Of a DNA stretch of 64,000 bases, positions 39,160 through 49,270 are shown in pieces. Every line of letters starts with the position of its first letter. The first letter of the stretch is position 1. This DNA is from Pseudomonas sp. SCA2728.1_7. Lineage in GTDB: Bacteria; Pseudomonadota; Gammaproteobacteria; Pseudomonadales; Pseudomonadaceae. A program made the translations under genes and the position numbers. Below the pieces are notes generated by a model. It had not been told where the DNA came from, did no database searches, and saw only the letters and a list, made by a program, of their open reading frames with translations. The stretch is taken from positions 3,658,001 to 3,722,000 of the forward strand of contig NZ_CP073104.1 in NCBI RefSeq assembly GCF_018138145.1, in the 5' to 3' direction.

Positions 39160-39261
39160 GCCCAGCGTTTTTTTCTGCTTTTTACTGCAAGCGCGGATGG
39201 TTCTGTGTGTAGCCGGAGCCCCGTCGCCAAATTCATTCTTTGCCCTGGATGTCCAAACGCC

Positions 39262-41709
39262 TTGATTCGTCTGCTGAAATTTTTCGGTTGGTCCATCGTC
39301 GCCGTTTTCTGCGGACTGCTTTTAGGTCTCAGCGGCGCGTTTCTTTACCTTAGTCCGGGTTTGCCGTCTGTGGAGGCTCTGCGAAGCATTCAGTTGCAGA
39401 TTCCCCTGCGGGTCTACTCCAGCGATAACAAGTTGATCGCAGAATTTGGCGAAATGCGCCGTACACCGATCCGTTTCGCCGACATTCCGCCCAATTTCAT
39501 TAATGCGTTACTAAGTGCTGAAGACGACAATTTCGCCAACCACTATGGCGTCGACCCAAGCAGCCTGATGCGCGCCGCGACCCAACTGGTCAAAAGCGGA
39601 CACATTCAGTCCGGCGGCAGCACCATCACCATGCAGGTGGCGAAGAATTTCTTCCTGACCAGCGAACGCAGCTTCTCGCGCAAAACCACCGAAATTCTGC
39701 TGGCCCTGCAGATCGAACGACAGCTGACCAAGGACGAGATCCTTGAGCTGTACGTGAACAAGATCTACCTGGGTAACCGTGCCTACGGCATCGAAGCGGC
39801 GGCGCAGGTGTATTACGGCAAGTCGATCCGTGACGTCAGCCTGGCGCAAATGGCGATGATCGCCGGCCTGCCGAAAGCGCCGTCGCGCTTCAACCCGCTG
39901 GCCAACCCCGCACGCAGCAAAGAGCGCCGCGACTGGATCCTCGGGCGCATGTACAAGCTCGGCAAGATCAGCGAGGCGGATTACACCGCCGCCATCAATG
40001 AGCCGCTGAACGCCAGCTATCACGTGCCGACCCCGGAAGTGAATGCACCGTATATCGCCGAAATGGCCCGTGCGGAAATGGTCGGCCGTTATGGCAGCGA
40101 TGCCTATACCGAAGGTTTCCGCGTCACCACCACGGTGCCGAGCAACCTGCAGGAAATGGCCAACACCGCTCTGCACGAAGGCCTGATGACCTACGACCAG
40201 CGTCACGGCTACCGTGGCCCAGAGTCGCGCCTGCCGGGCAAAACCCGCGAGGCCTGGGCCAGCGAACTGACCAAGCAGCGCACGATCAGCAGCCTCGAAC
40301 CGGCCATCGTTACCCAGGTCGACAAGAACGGCCTGCAAGTGCTGACCCGCACTGGCGAGGAACACGTCGCCTGGGACACCATGAAATGGGCGCGTCCGTT
40401 CCTCAACACCAACAGCATGGGCGCCAATCCGCGTCAGCCGTCGGATGTCGCGGCGGTAGGCGACTTGGTGCGCGTGCAGCGTCAGAAAGACAACTCGCTG
40501 AAGTTCAGCCAGATCCCGCAAGCACAAGGTGCGCTGGTATCGCTGGATCCGCAGAACGGCGCGATTCGCTCGCTGGTCGGCGGTTTCGCCTTTGAGCAGA
40601 GCAACTACAACCGCGCCATGCAGGCCAAGCGTCAGCCGGGTTCGAGCTTCAAACCGTTTGTCTACAGCGCTGCGCTGGACAGCGGCTACACCGCTGCGAC
40701 GCTGGTCAACGATGCGCCAATCGTGTTCGTCGACGAATACTTGGACAAGGTCTGGCGCCCGAAGAACGACACCAACACCTTCCTCGGCCCGATCCGCTTG
40801 CGTGAGGCGCTGTACAAGTCGCGCAACCTGGTGTCGATCCGCTTACTGCAGGCGATGGGCGTGGGCAAGACCATCGACTACATCACTCGCTTCGGCTTCA
40901 ACAAGCAGGATCTGCCGCCAAACCTGTCGCTGGCGCTGGGCACCGCAACGCTGACGCCGATGGAGATTGCCACCGGCTGGAGTACGTTCGCCAACGGCGG
41001 CTACAAGATCACCCCGTACATCATCGACAAGATCGAAAGCCGTAATGGCGACACGTTGTTCGTCGCCAATCCACCGACCGTGCCGCAGGGTGGTTCGGCG
41101 ACGGATGGTATCGCCGCGCCGCACACCGATTCGTTTACGATCAACGCCACACCGGTTGCAGGTGAAGTACCGGGCAACGCAGCCGTGCCACAAACGCCGG
41201 CAGTGGCTGAGCGGATTGTCGATGGTCGCACCACGTACATCCTCAACAGCATGTTGCAGGACGTGATCAAGCTTGGTACTGGCCGTCGCGCGCTGGCCAT
41301 GGGTCGTAGCGATATCGCCGGTAAAACCGGTACCACCAACGAATCGAAAGATGCCTGGTTCTCCGGTTACAACGCCGACTACGTGACCACGGTGTGGACT
41401 GGCTTCGACCAGCCGGAAAGCCTTGGTCGTCGTGAATTCGGCGGTACTGTGGCGCTGCCGATCTGGATGAACTACATGTCGGCTGCGCTGAAGGACAAGC
41501 CGCCACATGTTCAGCCTGAGCCGGAAGGCCTGCTGAGCCTGCGTGTGGATCCGGTCAGTGGCCGTGCGGCGACACCGAGCACGCCGGGCGCGTACTTCGA
41601 GCTGTTCAAGTCTGAAGATACGCCACCGTCGGTGAATGAGCTGGGCAACGGCACTGCGCCGGGCAGCCCGCTACCGGCGGATGAACAGGCGCCGATCGAT
41701 TTGTTCTGA
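39262..41709 (+). CDS. mrcA: Penicillin-binding protein 1A (bifunctional transglycosylase/transpeptidase)
   Basis: This 815-residue class A PBP, also called ponA, polymerises and cross-links peptidoglycan. It has one N-terminal span (FFGWSIVAVFCGLLLGLSGAFLYL). The GT51 domain shows SAEDDNFANHYGVD (catalytic Glu), GGSTITMQVAKNFF and RQLTKDEILELYVNKIYLGN. An OB-like insert follows, then the transpeptidase with Ser461 in PGSSFKPF, KSRNLVS and AGKTGTTNESKDAW. The start is TTG 39262, giving MIRLLKFFGWS as in Pseudomonas relatives. The GTG at 39205 would add 19 unconserved residues. It is divergent from pilM, the usual position in Pseudomonas and enterics. Confidence 0.95.
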   Translation: MIRLLKFFGWSIVAVFCGLLLGLSGAFLYLSPGLPSVEALRSIQLQIPLRVYSSDNKLIAEFGEMRRTPIRFADIPPNFINALLSAEDDNFANHYGVDPSSLMRAATQLVKSGHIQSGGSTITMQVAKNFFLTSERSFSRKTTEILLALQIERQLTKDEILELYVNKIYLGNRAYGIEAAAQVYYGKSIRDVSLAQMAMIAGLPKAPSRFNPLANPARSKERRDWILGRMYKLGKISEADYTAAINEPLNASYHVPTPEVNAPYIAEMARAEMVGRYGSDAYTEGFRVTTTVPSNLQEMANTALHEGLMTYDQRHGYRGPESRLPGKTREAWASELTKQRTISSLEPAIVTQVDKNGLQVLTRTGEEHVAWDTMKWARPFLNTNSMGANPRQPSDVAAVGDLVRVQRQKDNSLKFSQIPQAQGALVSLDPQNGAIRSLVGGFAFEQSNYNRAMQAKRQPGSSFKPFVYSAALDSGYTAATLVNDAPIVFVDEYLDKVWRPKNDTNTFLGPIRLREALYKSRNLVSIRLLQAMGVGKTIDYITRFGFNKQDLPPNLSLALGTATLTPMEIATGWSTFANGGYKITPYIIDKIESRNGDTLFVANPPTVPQGGSATDGIAAPHTDSFTINATPVAGEVPGNAAVPQTPAVAERIVDGRTTYILNSMLQDVIKLGTGRRALAMGRSDIAGKTGTTNESKDAWFSGYNADYVTTVWTGFDQPESLGRREFGGTVALPIWMNYMSAALKDKPPHVQPEPEGLLSLRVDPVSGRAATPSTPGAYFELFKSEDTPPSVNELGNGTAPGSPLPADEQAPIDLF

Positions 41710-41722
41710 TCCGCTGACACTG

Positions 41723-41759
41723 AAAAGCCCCGCCTTCGATTGAAGTGCGGGGCTTTTTT
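41723..41759 (+). terminator. Terminator of mrcA
   Basis: The stem AAAAGCCCCGC (41723-41733) and GCGGGGC (41747-41753) is followed by six T, starting 14 bases after the stop codon. Confidence 0.9.
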
Positions 41760-41778
41760 ATGGCTGAAGATCAAGAGC

Positions 41779-42222
41779 CCCTCACCCTAACCCTCTCCCG
41801 GAGGGAGAGGGGACTGACCGTGGGAAATTCGCGAGATACGTCGACCTGAAAGCGCATCAGCGCCTATGGATTCAACACAACACTTTCAGGTCGGCGTCAC
41901 TCTCCAGCATCCCCCAATCAGTCCCCTCTCCCCCTGGGAGAGCGGACTGACCGCGGGAGATTCGCGAGTTACACCGACCTGAAAGCGCATCAGCGCCTAT
42001 AGATTCAACACAACACTTTCAGGTCGGCGTCACTCTCCAGCATCCCCCAATCAGTCCCCTCTCCCCCTGGGAGAGCGGACTGACCGCGGGAGATTCGCGA
42101 GTTACACCGACCTGAAAGCGCATCAGCGCCTATGGATTCAACACAACACTTTCAGGTCGGCGTCACTCTCCAGCATCCCCCAATCAGTCCCCTCTCCCCC
42201 TGGGAGAGGGTTAGGGTGAGGG
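41779..42222. repeat. Terminal-inverted-repeat element with three tandem 133-bp units
   Basis: It is bounded by CCCTCACCCTAACCCTCTCCC-type 21-base inverted repeats (41779-41799 and 42202-42222). Inside are three near-identical units with a period of exactly 133 bases, starting about 41808, 41941 and 42074. Units 2 and 3 differ from each other at one visible base (CTATAGATT / CTATGGATT). Each unit holds an 11-base hairpin stem CGACCTGAAAG / CTTTCAGGTCG. There is no open reading frame of note, so it is non-autonomous, MITE-like. It fills most of the 609-base gap between mrcA and maeB. Confidence 0.85.
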
Positions 42223-42266
42223 CCCTCGTCGAAATGAAATGCGATCCTGAGAATTCCCGAAAACAA

Positions 42267-42297
42267 AAAAGCCCCGACTCTCACGAGCCGGGGCTTC
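42267..42297 (-). terminator. Terminator of maeB
   Basis: The stem AAGCCCCG-CTC / GAG-CGGGGCTT with loop TCAC lies 22 bases after the maeB stop on the minus strand and is followed there by TTTTTTGTTTTC. Confidence 0.88.
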
Positions 42298-42318
42298 TGT
42301 TTGAAGCGCTACAACGAC

Positions 42319-43587
42319 TTAGCCGTTGAACACGTCATCCACGCTTTTCAGCGGGTAGTTCTTCGGATACGGCAGGGTCGCCACACCGGTCTCGATTGCG
42401 GCTTTGGCCACAGCGTCGGAGATCAGGGTGATCAAGCGCTTGTCCATTGGCTTCGGAATGATGTACTCACGGCCGAATTCCAGCGGAGCACCGCCGTAGG
42501 CATCGCACACGTCCTGTGGAACAGGCAGCTTGGCCAGTTCACGCAGGGCGTTGGCGGCAGCCACTTTCATTTCTTCGTTGATGCGCTTGGCGCGAACGTC
42601 CAGGGCGCCACGGAAGATGAAAGGGAAGCCCAGTACGTTGTTGACCTGGTTCGGGTAGTCCGAACGGCCGGTGGCCATGATCACGTCGCTACGGGTAGCG
42701 TGCGCCAGTTCCGGGGAGATTTCCGGATCCGGGTTCGAGCAGGCGAACACGATCGGGTTGGCCGCCATCGACAGCAGACCTTCAGCGCTCAGCAGGTTCG
42801 GGCCGGACAGACCGACGAACACGTCAGCGCCCGCCAGTGCGTCAGCCAGGCTGCGCTTGTCGGTAGCGTGAGCGAATACTGCTTTGTACTGGTTCAGGTC
42901 GTCACGGCCGGAGTGGATCACGCCGGTACGGTCAACCATGAAGATGTTTTCGATGCGTGCGCCCATGCTCACCAGCAGTTTCATGCAGGAGATGGCAGCA
43001 GCGCCGGCGCCCAGGCAGACGATCTTGGCGTCCGGCAGGGTTTTGCCAGCGATTTCCAGAGCGTTGATCATGCCCGCAGCGGTCACGATCGCGGTGCCGT
43101 GCTGGTCATCGTGGAACACCGGAATGTCGCACTGCTCGATCAGAGCGCGCTCGATCTCAAAGCACTCTGGCGCCTTGATGTCTTCCAGGTTGATGCCACC
43201 GAAGGTGATGGAGATGCGTTTTACGGTGTCGATGAAGGCTTGCGGGCTTTCGGAGTCGACTTCGATGTCGAAAACGTCGATGCCGGCGAAGCGCTTGAAC
43301 AGTACGCCTTTACCTTCCATCACTGGCTTGGAGGCCAATGGGCCGAGGTTGCCCAGACCGAGAATCGCGGTGCCATCGGAAATGACTGCAACCAGGTTGC
43401 CCTTGCCGGTGTATTTGTAGGCCAGTTCAGGATCGCGAGCGATCTCACGCACTGGTTCAGCTACGCCGGGGCTGTAGGCCAGCGACAAGTCGCGAGCGGT
43501 AGCAGTGGCCTTGGTGAGCTCGACACTCAGCTTCCCTGGACGAGGATTGGCATGATATTCGAGAGCGGCAGTTTTCAGATCAGACAT
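42319..43587 (-). CDS. maeB: NADP-dependent malic enzyme (short form)
   Basis: This 422-residue enzyme oxidatively decarboxylates malate to pyruvate with NAD(P). The malic N-terminal signature [54 protein letters not shown] and [13 protein letters not shown] are all present. It lacks the phosphotransacetylase-like C-terminal extension of E. coli MaeB, as is normal for the Pseudomonas form. ATG 43587 ([19 protein letters not shown]) is preferred; the reading from 43707 adds 40 unconserved residues. Confidence 0.94.
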   Translation of the reverse strand: MSDLKTAALEYHANPRPGKLSVELTKATATARDLSLAYSPGVAEPVREIARDPELAYKYTGKGNLVAVISDGTAILGLGNLGPLASKPVMEGKGVLFKRFAGIDVFDIEVDSESPQAFIDTVKRISITFGGINLEDIKAPECFEIERALIEQCDIPVFHDDQHGTAIVTAAGMINALEIAGKTLPDAKIVCLGAGAAAISCMKLLVSMGARIENIFMVDRTGVIHSGRDDLNQYKAVFAHATDKRSLADALAGADVFVGLSGPNLLSAEGLLSMAANPIVFACSNPDPEISPELAHATRSDVIMATGRSDYPNQVNNVLGFPFIFRGALDVRAKRINEEMKVAAANALRELAKLPVPQDVCDAYGGAPLEFGREYIIPKPMDKRLITLISDAVAKAAIETGVATLPYPKNYPLKSVDDVFNG

Positions 43588-43771
43588 TTTGGCATTCCGC
43601 TTTTTACTGTTGGACAGACTGGTCAGCGAGGATACGCGCCTCGCAAAGTCCCCACAAGACTGAGCGGTCACCCCTGTCAAGCGCCCTGCCCTACGACTTT
43701 GGGCCAAGAGCCACGGCGCACAAGGGCTGGACTGTTCACAATCGACAGAAAAAATGTCTACAATTTTTTCT

Positions 43772-44584
43772 TCAGCGCGGCGTTTGCAACATCGATGGAT
43801 CGCTCAGCGGAAGTAGCCAGCGTGACTGTCCGGATTGCAATCCACCGCGCCGCGAACGATCAACGATCCAGCCGCGAGCCTCGATCTGCTTGCCTTTCAG
43901 CGCCTGCAACCGTGCATTGTCAAATTGTCCGACCAGATTGGGTGCAACGCGCAATACAAGTGCGTCCTTTAACTCGATCCAGATTCCGCCGCGATTGCGC
44001 TGAACCTTGCTCACACGGCCACTGATCACGGCGAAACCCGAGCGTTGGATCTGCTCCGCTTTCAGTACAGGCGACTGCCGCCAGAGGCCCAGCCCGGCCA
44101 ATCGCGCACTGCGTTCGGCGGCTTGCTGACAGGCAACAAGATCGACATTCGGCGCGACCGCGACCTGGAAACCGAGGCCATCGGCGAGCATTTGCGCTTC
44201 GAGATTGGCGCCGCTGGCGCTGTAAATATGCGCGAGCGTACGCCCGTAATGGTCTTTGGCTTGCTTGCCGGGACGTAATCCGACACGGCCGCCGCTGGCA
44301 TCGACCAGCGCTTGCAGGTGTTGGCGTGCCGCCACGGAGAAGGGTTCGTCGCTGCGGCCCTGCCTGCCCAGTTCAGGTGTGTTGAGGCCAATCATGCGTA
44401 CGCTGCGACCATCGCTCAGGCGCAGCGTGTCGCCATCGACCACGCGCTGCACCGTGACGCTGGTCAGCCCCGCAGGTGCCGGGCAGAAGGCTTGCGCCCC
44501 GGACAGCCAAATCGCAGACACAAAAAAGGCGCCCGCGAGGGACGCCTTTTTCAGCAACGAGGAAAAGCCCACCGGGCCCTTCAA
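43772..44584 (-). CDS. Exported thermonuclease-like (SNase) protein
   Basis: This 270-residue protein has a signal peptide (KKASLAGAFFVSAIWLSGAQA). A staphylococcal-nuclease-fold domain lies at about 42-160. VQRVVDGDTLRLSDGRSVRMIGLNTPE carries the Asp and Arg of the active site, and KDHYGRTLAHIY the second Arg region. A further beta-rich C-terminal segment (GRVSKVQRNRGGIWIELKDALVLRV) resembles an OB fold. It probably cleaves nucleic acids outside the cytoplasm. It begins two bases after the rpmE stop, and the rpmE terminator stem lies inside its signal-peptide codons. Confidence 0.85.
   Translation of the reverse strand: MKGPVGFSSLLKKASLAGAFFVSAIWLSGAQAFCPAPAGLTSVTVQRVVDGDTLRLSDGRSVRMIGLNTPELGRQGRSDEPFSVAARQHLQALVDASGGRVGLRPGKQAKDHYGRTLAHIYSASGANLEAQMLADGLGFQVAVAPNVDLVACQQAAERSARLAGLGLWRQSPVLKAEQIQRSGFAVISGRVSKVQRNRGGIWIELKDALVLRVAPNLVGQFDNARLQALKGKQIEARGWIVDRSRRGGLQSGQSRWLLPLSDPSMLQTPR
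44523..44551 (-). terminator. Terminator stem of rpmE inside the start of the nuclease gene
   Basis: On the minus strand AAAAAGGCG and CGCCTTTTTT form a stem with a 3' T-run, 36 bases after the rpmE stop. These bases also encode KKASLAGAFF-region residues of the nuclease signal peptide. It would attenuate rather than abolish readthrough. Confidence 0.65.
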
Positions 44585-44586
44585 CC

Positions 44587-44814
44587 TTACTCTGCAGCAG
44601 CAGGTTTCTTGCCGAAAGCACCGAAACGGTCTGCGAAGCGCTGAACGCGGCCGCCAGTGTCCAGAGTCTTCTGCTTACCGGTGTAGAACGGGTGGCATTC
44701 GTTGCAAACGTCGATTGGCAGAGCTTTGCCGAAAGTCGAACGAGTTTCGAACTTGTTGCCACAGCTGCAGGTAACAGCGATGACTGGGTAATTCGGGTGA
44801 ATATCAGCTTTCAT
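44587..44814 (-). CDS. rpmE: 50S ribosomal protein L31 (zinc-binding form)
   Basis: This 75-residue ribosomal protein starts [20 protein letters not shown] with the CxC pair and later [10 protein letters not shown]. This is the C+ type of L31 that holds zinc, as opposed to the zinc-free paralogue used in starvation. ATG 44814 follows GGAAGAC; the longer frame from 44868 is not conserved. It is transcribed on the minus strand with the nuclease gene directly behind. Confidence 0.96.
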   Translation of the reverse strand: MKADIHPNYPVIAVTCSCGNKFETRSTFGKALPIDVCNECHPFYTGKQKTLDTGGRVQRFADRFGAFGKKPAAAE

Positions 44815-44965
44815 GGTGTCTTCCTCAGCTAGCGTGCCGCCACCCAACACTATTGTTGAATACCGCACGTAATTAGGCCGCGGATTCTACCAGACCTTTT
44901 CAAACACGCAAGCTGTCACCGAGACCGACCGTCTGCTAGGCTCCCGGCCCATTGCGCGATTCCCT

Positions 44966-45055
44966 TGTAGGAGTGAGCCTGCTCGCGATAGCGGTGTGTC
45001 AGAAGAAATAAATGCTGAATGACACACCGCTATCGCGAGCAGGCTCACTCCTACA
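44966..45055. repeat. REP doublet (REPIN), 90 bp, head-to-head
   Basis: Left arm TGTAGGAGTGAGCCTGCTCG, right arm its reverse complement, in the divergent gap between rpmE and priA. Confidence 0.92.
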
Positions 45056-45101
45056 TTGGATATGTGTCATGTCCTTGTTCTGTTTATAGAGATCCCCCCG
45101 C

Positions 45102-47321
45102 GTGCCCGACGCCATTCTGCGCCTAGCCCTGCCTTCACCCTTGCGCCGCCTGTTCGACTACCGAGCGCCGGCCGGCGTGCTGCGCGAGCAATTGCAGCCG
45201 GGTATGCGTTTGCGCGTACCGTTTGGCCGACGCGAGATGATCGGCATTCTGGTCGAGGTCACCGACACCAGCGAAGTGCCGGTGGAAAAACTCAAACCGG
45301 CGCTGGCCCTGCTTGATGCCACGCCGCCGCTGCCACCAGCGCTGTTCAAGTTGTGCCTGTGGACGTCGCAGTATTATCAGCACAGCCTCGGCGACACCCT
45401 GAGCTGGGCGCTGCCAGTACTGCTGCGCCAAGGCGAACTGGCCGAGGCCCGGCAGGAGCGTTTCTGGTCAGCCACGCCCGGCGCCAGCCTTGAAGACCCG
45501 CGCATTGCTCGAGCGCCGCGTCAGCGTGAAGCACTCGCCACGCTGGCCCAGCATCCACACGGCGTCGCCCATCAGTTGCTGAGCAAACTGATGCTGAGCA
45601 AGGACAGCCTCGACCTGCTGCTGGCCAAAGGTCTGGTGCAAGTGGAAATCCGCCGCCATGCCCCAGGCGCGCGCCACGAACATTGGCTGGCACAACCGGA
45701 GTTGCCACTTAACGCCGAGCAACGTGCCGCCTACGAAGCGATCCGTGCCGGGTTCGACAGTTATCACGCGTTCCTCCTGGCCGGCGTCACCGGCAGCGGC
45801 AAGACCGAAGTCTATTTGCAACTGATCCGTGAAACCCTCGAAGCCGGCAAGCAGGCCTTGGTACTGATCCCGGAGATCAACCTCGGCCCGCAGACCCTGG
45901 CGCGTTTCGAACAGCGTTTCAACGCACGCATCGCCCTGCTGCACTCGGCGGTCAATGATCGCGAGCGCCTCGAAGCCTGGCTCGCCGCCCGTGATGGCGA
46001 GGCCGACATTATTATCGGTACCCGCTCGGCGCTGTTTACGCCGATGAAGAATCCCGGGCTGATCATCATCGATGAAGAGCACGACGGCTCTTATAAACAG
46101 CAGGAAGGTTTGCGCTACCACGCCCGCGATCTGGCGTTGGTCCGTGCACGGCAGGAAAACATCCCGATCGTGCTCGGTTCCGCGACGCCATCGCTGGAAA
46201 GCCTGCACAACGCCTACACCGGTCGTTACGGCCTCCTGCGCCTGAACGAGCGCGCCGGTGGCGCCAAGCAACCGCGCTTCCTGCGTCTGGACGTGAAAAG
46301 CCGTCCGCTGGACAGCGGGATTTCCGGGCCGATGCAGCAAGCCATCGGTCAGACACTGGCGAATGGGCAACAGGTTTTGGTGTTCCTCAATCGTCGCGGT
46401 TTTGCGCCGACGCTGCTGTGCCACGATTGCGGCTGGATGTCCGAATGCTCACGCTGCGACGCGCGGATGACCGTGCACCAGCGTTACGGTGAACTTCGCT
46501 GCCACCACTGTGGCTACGTCGAACGCACGCCGCGCCAGTGCCCGAAGTGCAACAAGGTTGATTTGCGCCCCGTCGGTGCAGGCACCGAACGCGCCGAAGA
46601 ACGCTTGGCGATTCTGTTCCCCGATTACCCGGTGCTGCGCGTCGACCGCGACAGCACGTCGCGCAAAGACGCGATGAATCAGTTGTTCGCGACGATTCAG
46701 AAAGGTCAGCCGTGCATTCTGGTCGGCACGCAAATGTTGGCCAAAGGGCACCACTTTCCGCGGGTGACGCTGGTGTCGATCCTCGACGCTGACGGAGGCC
46801 TGTTCTCCGGCGACTTCCGCGCCAGCGAGCGCATGGCCCAATTGATCGTGCAGGTGGCCGGGCGTGCCGGGCGTGCCGAGGAGCCAGGCAAGGTGATCAT
46901 TCAGACCCACCTCGCCGACCATCCTTTATTGGTGCAACTCACCGAACAAGGCTATTTCGCCTTTGCTGAGCAGGCCTTGAGCGAGCGCCGGGCTGCCGGG
47001 TTACCGCCGTTTGCGCACCTGGCGTTGTTGCGTGCCGAAGCGCACAAGCCGGGGCAGGCGGAGGGCTTTCTCGATGAGGCGTGCAGCGAAGCTGAGCGCT
47101 TGCTGACCGAGCAGAATCTGAGCGGGATTGAACTGCTTGGGCCAGTGCCGGCGCCGATGGAGCGACGGGCCGGGCGTTATCGTGCGCAACTGTTGTTGCA
47201 AGCGTCGGCACGGGCGCCATTGCACCGGCTGTTGACCAGTTGGTTGTTGGCGCTGGAGCAGATGCCGAGCGGGCGGGCGGTGCGCTGGTCGCTGGATGTC
47301 GACCCTGTAGATTTGTATTGA
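45102..47321 (+). CDS. priA: Primosomal replication restart helicase PriA
   Basis: This 739-residue 3'-to-5' helicase reloads the replisome at stalled forks. After the N-terminal DNA-binding domain come Walker A GVTGSGKTEVYL (near residue 230), IIIDEEHDGSYKQQ (Walker B DEEH) and GSATPSLESL. The cysteine-rich zinc segment CHDCGWMSECSRCDARM with RCHHCGY and CPKC follows, with QMLAKGHHFPRV and QVAGRAGRA of the second RecA lobe after it. The start is GTG 45102. It stands alone between REP doublets. Confidence 0.96.
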   Translation: MPDAILRLALPSPLRRLFDYRAPAGVLREQLQPGMRLRVPFGRREMIGILVEVTDTSEVPVEKLKPALALLDATPPLPPALFKLCLWTSQYYQHSLGDTLSWALPVLLRQGELAEARQERFWSATPGASLEDPRIARAPRQREALATLAQHPHGVAHQLLSKLMLSKDSLDLLLAKGLVQVEIRRHAPGARHEHWLAQPELPLNAEQRAAYEAIRAGFDSYHAFLLAGVTGSGKTEVYLQLIRETLEAGKQALVLIPEINLGPQTLARFEQRFNARIALLHSAVNDRERLEAWLAARDGEADIIIGTRSALFTPMKNPGLIIIDEEHDGSYKQQEGLRYHARDLALVRARQENIPIVLGSATPSLESLHNAYTGRYGLLRLNERAGGAKQPRFLRLDVKSRPLDSGISGPMQQAIGQTLANGQQVLVFLNRRGFAPTLLCHDCGWMSECSRCDARMTVHQRYGELRCHHCGYVERTPRQCPKCNKVDLRPVGAGTERAEERLAILFPDYPVLRVDRDSTSRKDAMNQLFATIQKGQPCILVGTQMLAKGHHFPRVTLVSILDADGGLFSGDFRASERMAQLIVQVAGRAGRAEEPGKVIIQTHLADHPLLVQLTEQGYFAFAEQALSERRAAGLPPFAHLALLRAEAHKPGQAEGFLDEACSEAERLLTEQNLSGIELLGPVPAPMERRAGRYRAQLLLQASARAPLHRLLTSWLLALEQMPSGRAVRWSLDVDPVDLY

Positions 47322-47334
47322 TGGAGAGATCGCC

Positions 47335-47398
47335 TTCGCGAGCAGGCTCGCTCCCACAAGGACTGCGCTGTACCTGTGAGAGCGAGCCTGCTCGCGAA
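47335..47398. repeat. REP doublet, 64 bp, tail-to-tail
   Basis: Left arm TTCGCGAGCAGGCTCGCTCC, right arm AGCGAGCCTGCTCGCGAA with one arm mismatch (TGTGAGAG for TGTGGGAG). It follows the priA stop by 13 bases. Confidence 0.9.
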
Positions 47399-47532
47399 AA
47401 TGATCTATTTGTCACCACATATCCATAAGCTGCCTGCTAAGGTTGGCAAGCCCGTCTTCGCAACGGATAATGCCCAGTTTTTCCACCCGCGCATCGATGC
47501 GCCCGCCGCGCTTGCGGTCGAAAGAGAAGACC

Positions 47533-49269
47533 ATGAAAGACACCATTCGCCAGCTGATCCAACAAGCCCTCACCCAACTCGTCAACGAAGGTGTGTTGCC
47601 TGAAGGCCTGTCGCCGGCGATTCAGGTGGAGAACGCCCGTGACAAGACCCACGGCGACTTCGCCAGCAACATCGCGATGATGCTGGCCAAGCCTGCGGGC
47701 ATGAAACCGCGCGATCTGGCGGAAAAAATCATCGCCGCGCTGCCGGCTGACGAAAACGTCACCAAAGCCGAAATCGCTGGCCCGGGCTTCATCAACTTCT
47801 TCCAGAACACTCAGGCTTTGGCCTCGCGCCTCGACGCTGCGCTGGCCGACGCGCACATTGGCGTACGCAAGGCTGGCCCGGCGCAGCGCACCGTGGTCGA
47901 CCTGTCGGCGCCGAACCTGGCCAAAGAGATGCACGTCGGCCATTTGCGCTCGACCATCATTGGCGACGGCGTGGCCCGCGTCCTCGAGTTCCTTGGCGAC
48001 GAAGTGATCCGTCAGAACCACGTCGGCGACTGGGGCACCCAGTTCGGCATGCTGATGGCGTATCTGCAGGAAAACCCGATCACCAGCGACGAGCTGTCTG
48101 ACCTGGAAAACTTCTACCGCGCCGCCAAACAACGTTTCGATGAATCCGCAGACTTTGCCGACCGCGCCCGTGGCCTGGTGGTCAAGCTGCAGGCCGGCGA
48201 TGCCGAGTGCCTGGCGCTATGGACCAAGTTCAAGGACATCTCGCTGTCGCACTGCCAGAAGATCTACGAACTGCTCAACGTCAAACTGACCATGGCCGAC
48301 GTGATGGGCGAAAGCGCCTACAACGACGACCTGATCAACGTGGTCAACGACCTGAAAGCCGCTGGCATGCTGGTCGAGAGCAACGGCGCACAATGCGTAT
48401 TCCTCGACGAGTTCAAGAATGCCGACGGCGACCCGTTGCCGGTGATTATCGTCAAGGCTGACGGCGGTTACCTGTACGCCACCACTGACCTGGCGGCCGT
48501 GCGCTACCGCAGCGGCAAGCTGAAAGCTGATCGTGCGCTGTACTTCGTTGACCAGCGTCAGGCTCTGCACTTCCAGCAAGTGTTCGCCGTGGCGCGCAAG
48601 GCTGGGTTCGTCACCCATCCGATGGAAATGGAGCACATGGGCTTCGGCACCATGAACGGCGCCGACGGCCGTCCGTTCAAGACCCGTGACGGCGGCACCG
48701 TGAAGCTGATCGATCTGCTGACCGAAGCGCAGGAACGCGCCTACAGCCTGGTGAAAGAGAAGAACCCGGAACTGGCCGAAGACGAACTGCGCAACATCGC
48801 CAAAGTCGTCGGCATCGGCGCGGTGAAGTACGCCGACCTGTCGAAGCACCGCACCAGCGACTACAGCTTCAACTTCGACCTGATGCTGAATTTCGAAGGC
48901 AACACCGCGCCGTACCTGCTTTACGCTTATACCCGCGTCGCCGGTGTGTTCCGCAAACTGGGCAAGGACTTCAACGAAGTCGATGGCCAGATCGTGCTGG
49001 AAGCCGCACATGAGCAAGAGCTGGCAGCAAAACTGGCGCAGTTCGGCGAAGTGCTGAACAACGTCTCCGACAAAGGCACGCCGCACATTCTCTGCACCTA
49101 CCTGTACGACGTTGCCGGTCTGTTCTCCAGCTTCTATGAGAACTGCCCGATCCTCGCCGCCGACACCCCGGCCCAGATGCAGAGCCGTCTGCGCCTGGCC
49201 GCGCTGACCGGTCGCACCCTCAAGCAAGGCCTGGAGCTGTTAGGTCTGGAAACTCTGGAGCGTATGTAA
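47533..49269 (+). CDS. argS: Arginyl-tRNA synthetase
   Basis: This 578-residue class I synthetase has an N-terminal additional domain ([15 protein letters not shown]) and the HIGH-like motif in [19 protein letters not shown]. The arginine-binding [12 protein letters not shown] and [10 protein letters not shown] follow, and a C-terminal DALR anticodon-binding domain ends [18 protein letters not shown] clear KMSKS is absent, as in many ArgRS; the equivalent region reads [14 protein letters not shown] 47533 is preferred over the longer frame from 47443. The next gene starts two bases after its stop. Confidence 0.97.
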   Translation: MKDTIRQLIQQALTQLVNEGVLPEGLSPAIQVENARDKTHGDFASNIAMMLAKPAGMKPRDLAEKIIAALPADENVTKAEIAGPGFINFFQNTQALASRLDAALADAHIGVRKAGPAQRTVVDLSAPNLAKEMHVGHLRSTIIGDGVARVLEFLGDEVIRQNHVGDWGTQFGMLMAYLQENPITSDELSDLENFYRAAKQRFDESADFADRARGLVVKLQAGDAECLALWTKFKDISLSHCQKIYELLNVKLTMADVMGESAYNDDLINVVNDLKAAGMLVESNGAQCVFLDEFKNADGDPLPVIIVKADGGYLYATTDLAAVRYRSGKLKADRALYFVDQRQALHFQQVFAVARKAGFVTHPMEMEHMGFGTMNGADGRPFKTRDGGTVKLIDLLTEAQERAYSLVKEKNPELAEDELRNIAKVVGIGAVKYADLSKHRTSDYSFNFDLMLNFEGNTAPYLLYAYTRVAGVFRKLGKDFNEVDGQIVLEAAHEQELAAKLAQFGEVLNNVSDKGTPHILCTYLYDVAGLFSSFYENCPILAADTPAQMQSRLRLAALTGRTLKQGLELLGLETLERM

Positions 49270-49270
49270 G

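Noticed and set aside
41808..42206. Regular repeats that could suggest a CRISPR array
   Set aside because: Units of 133 bp are contiguous with no unique spacers and there are no cas genes; they belong to an inverted-repeat element.
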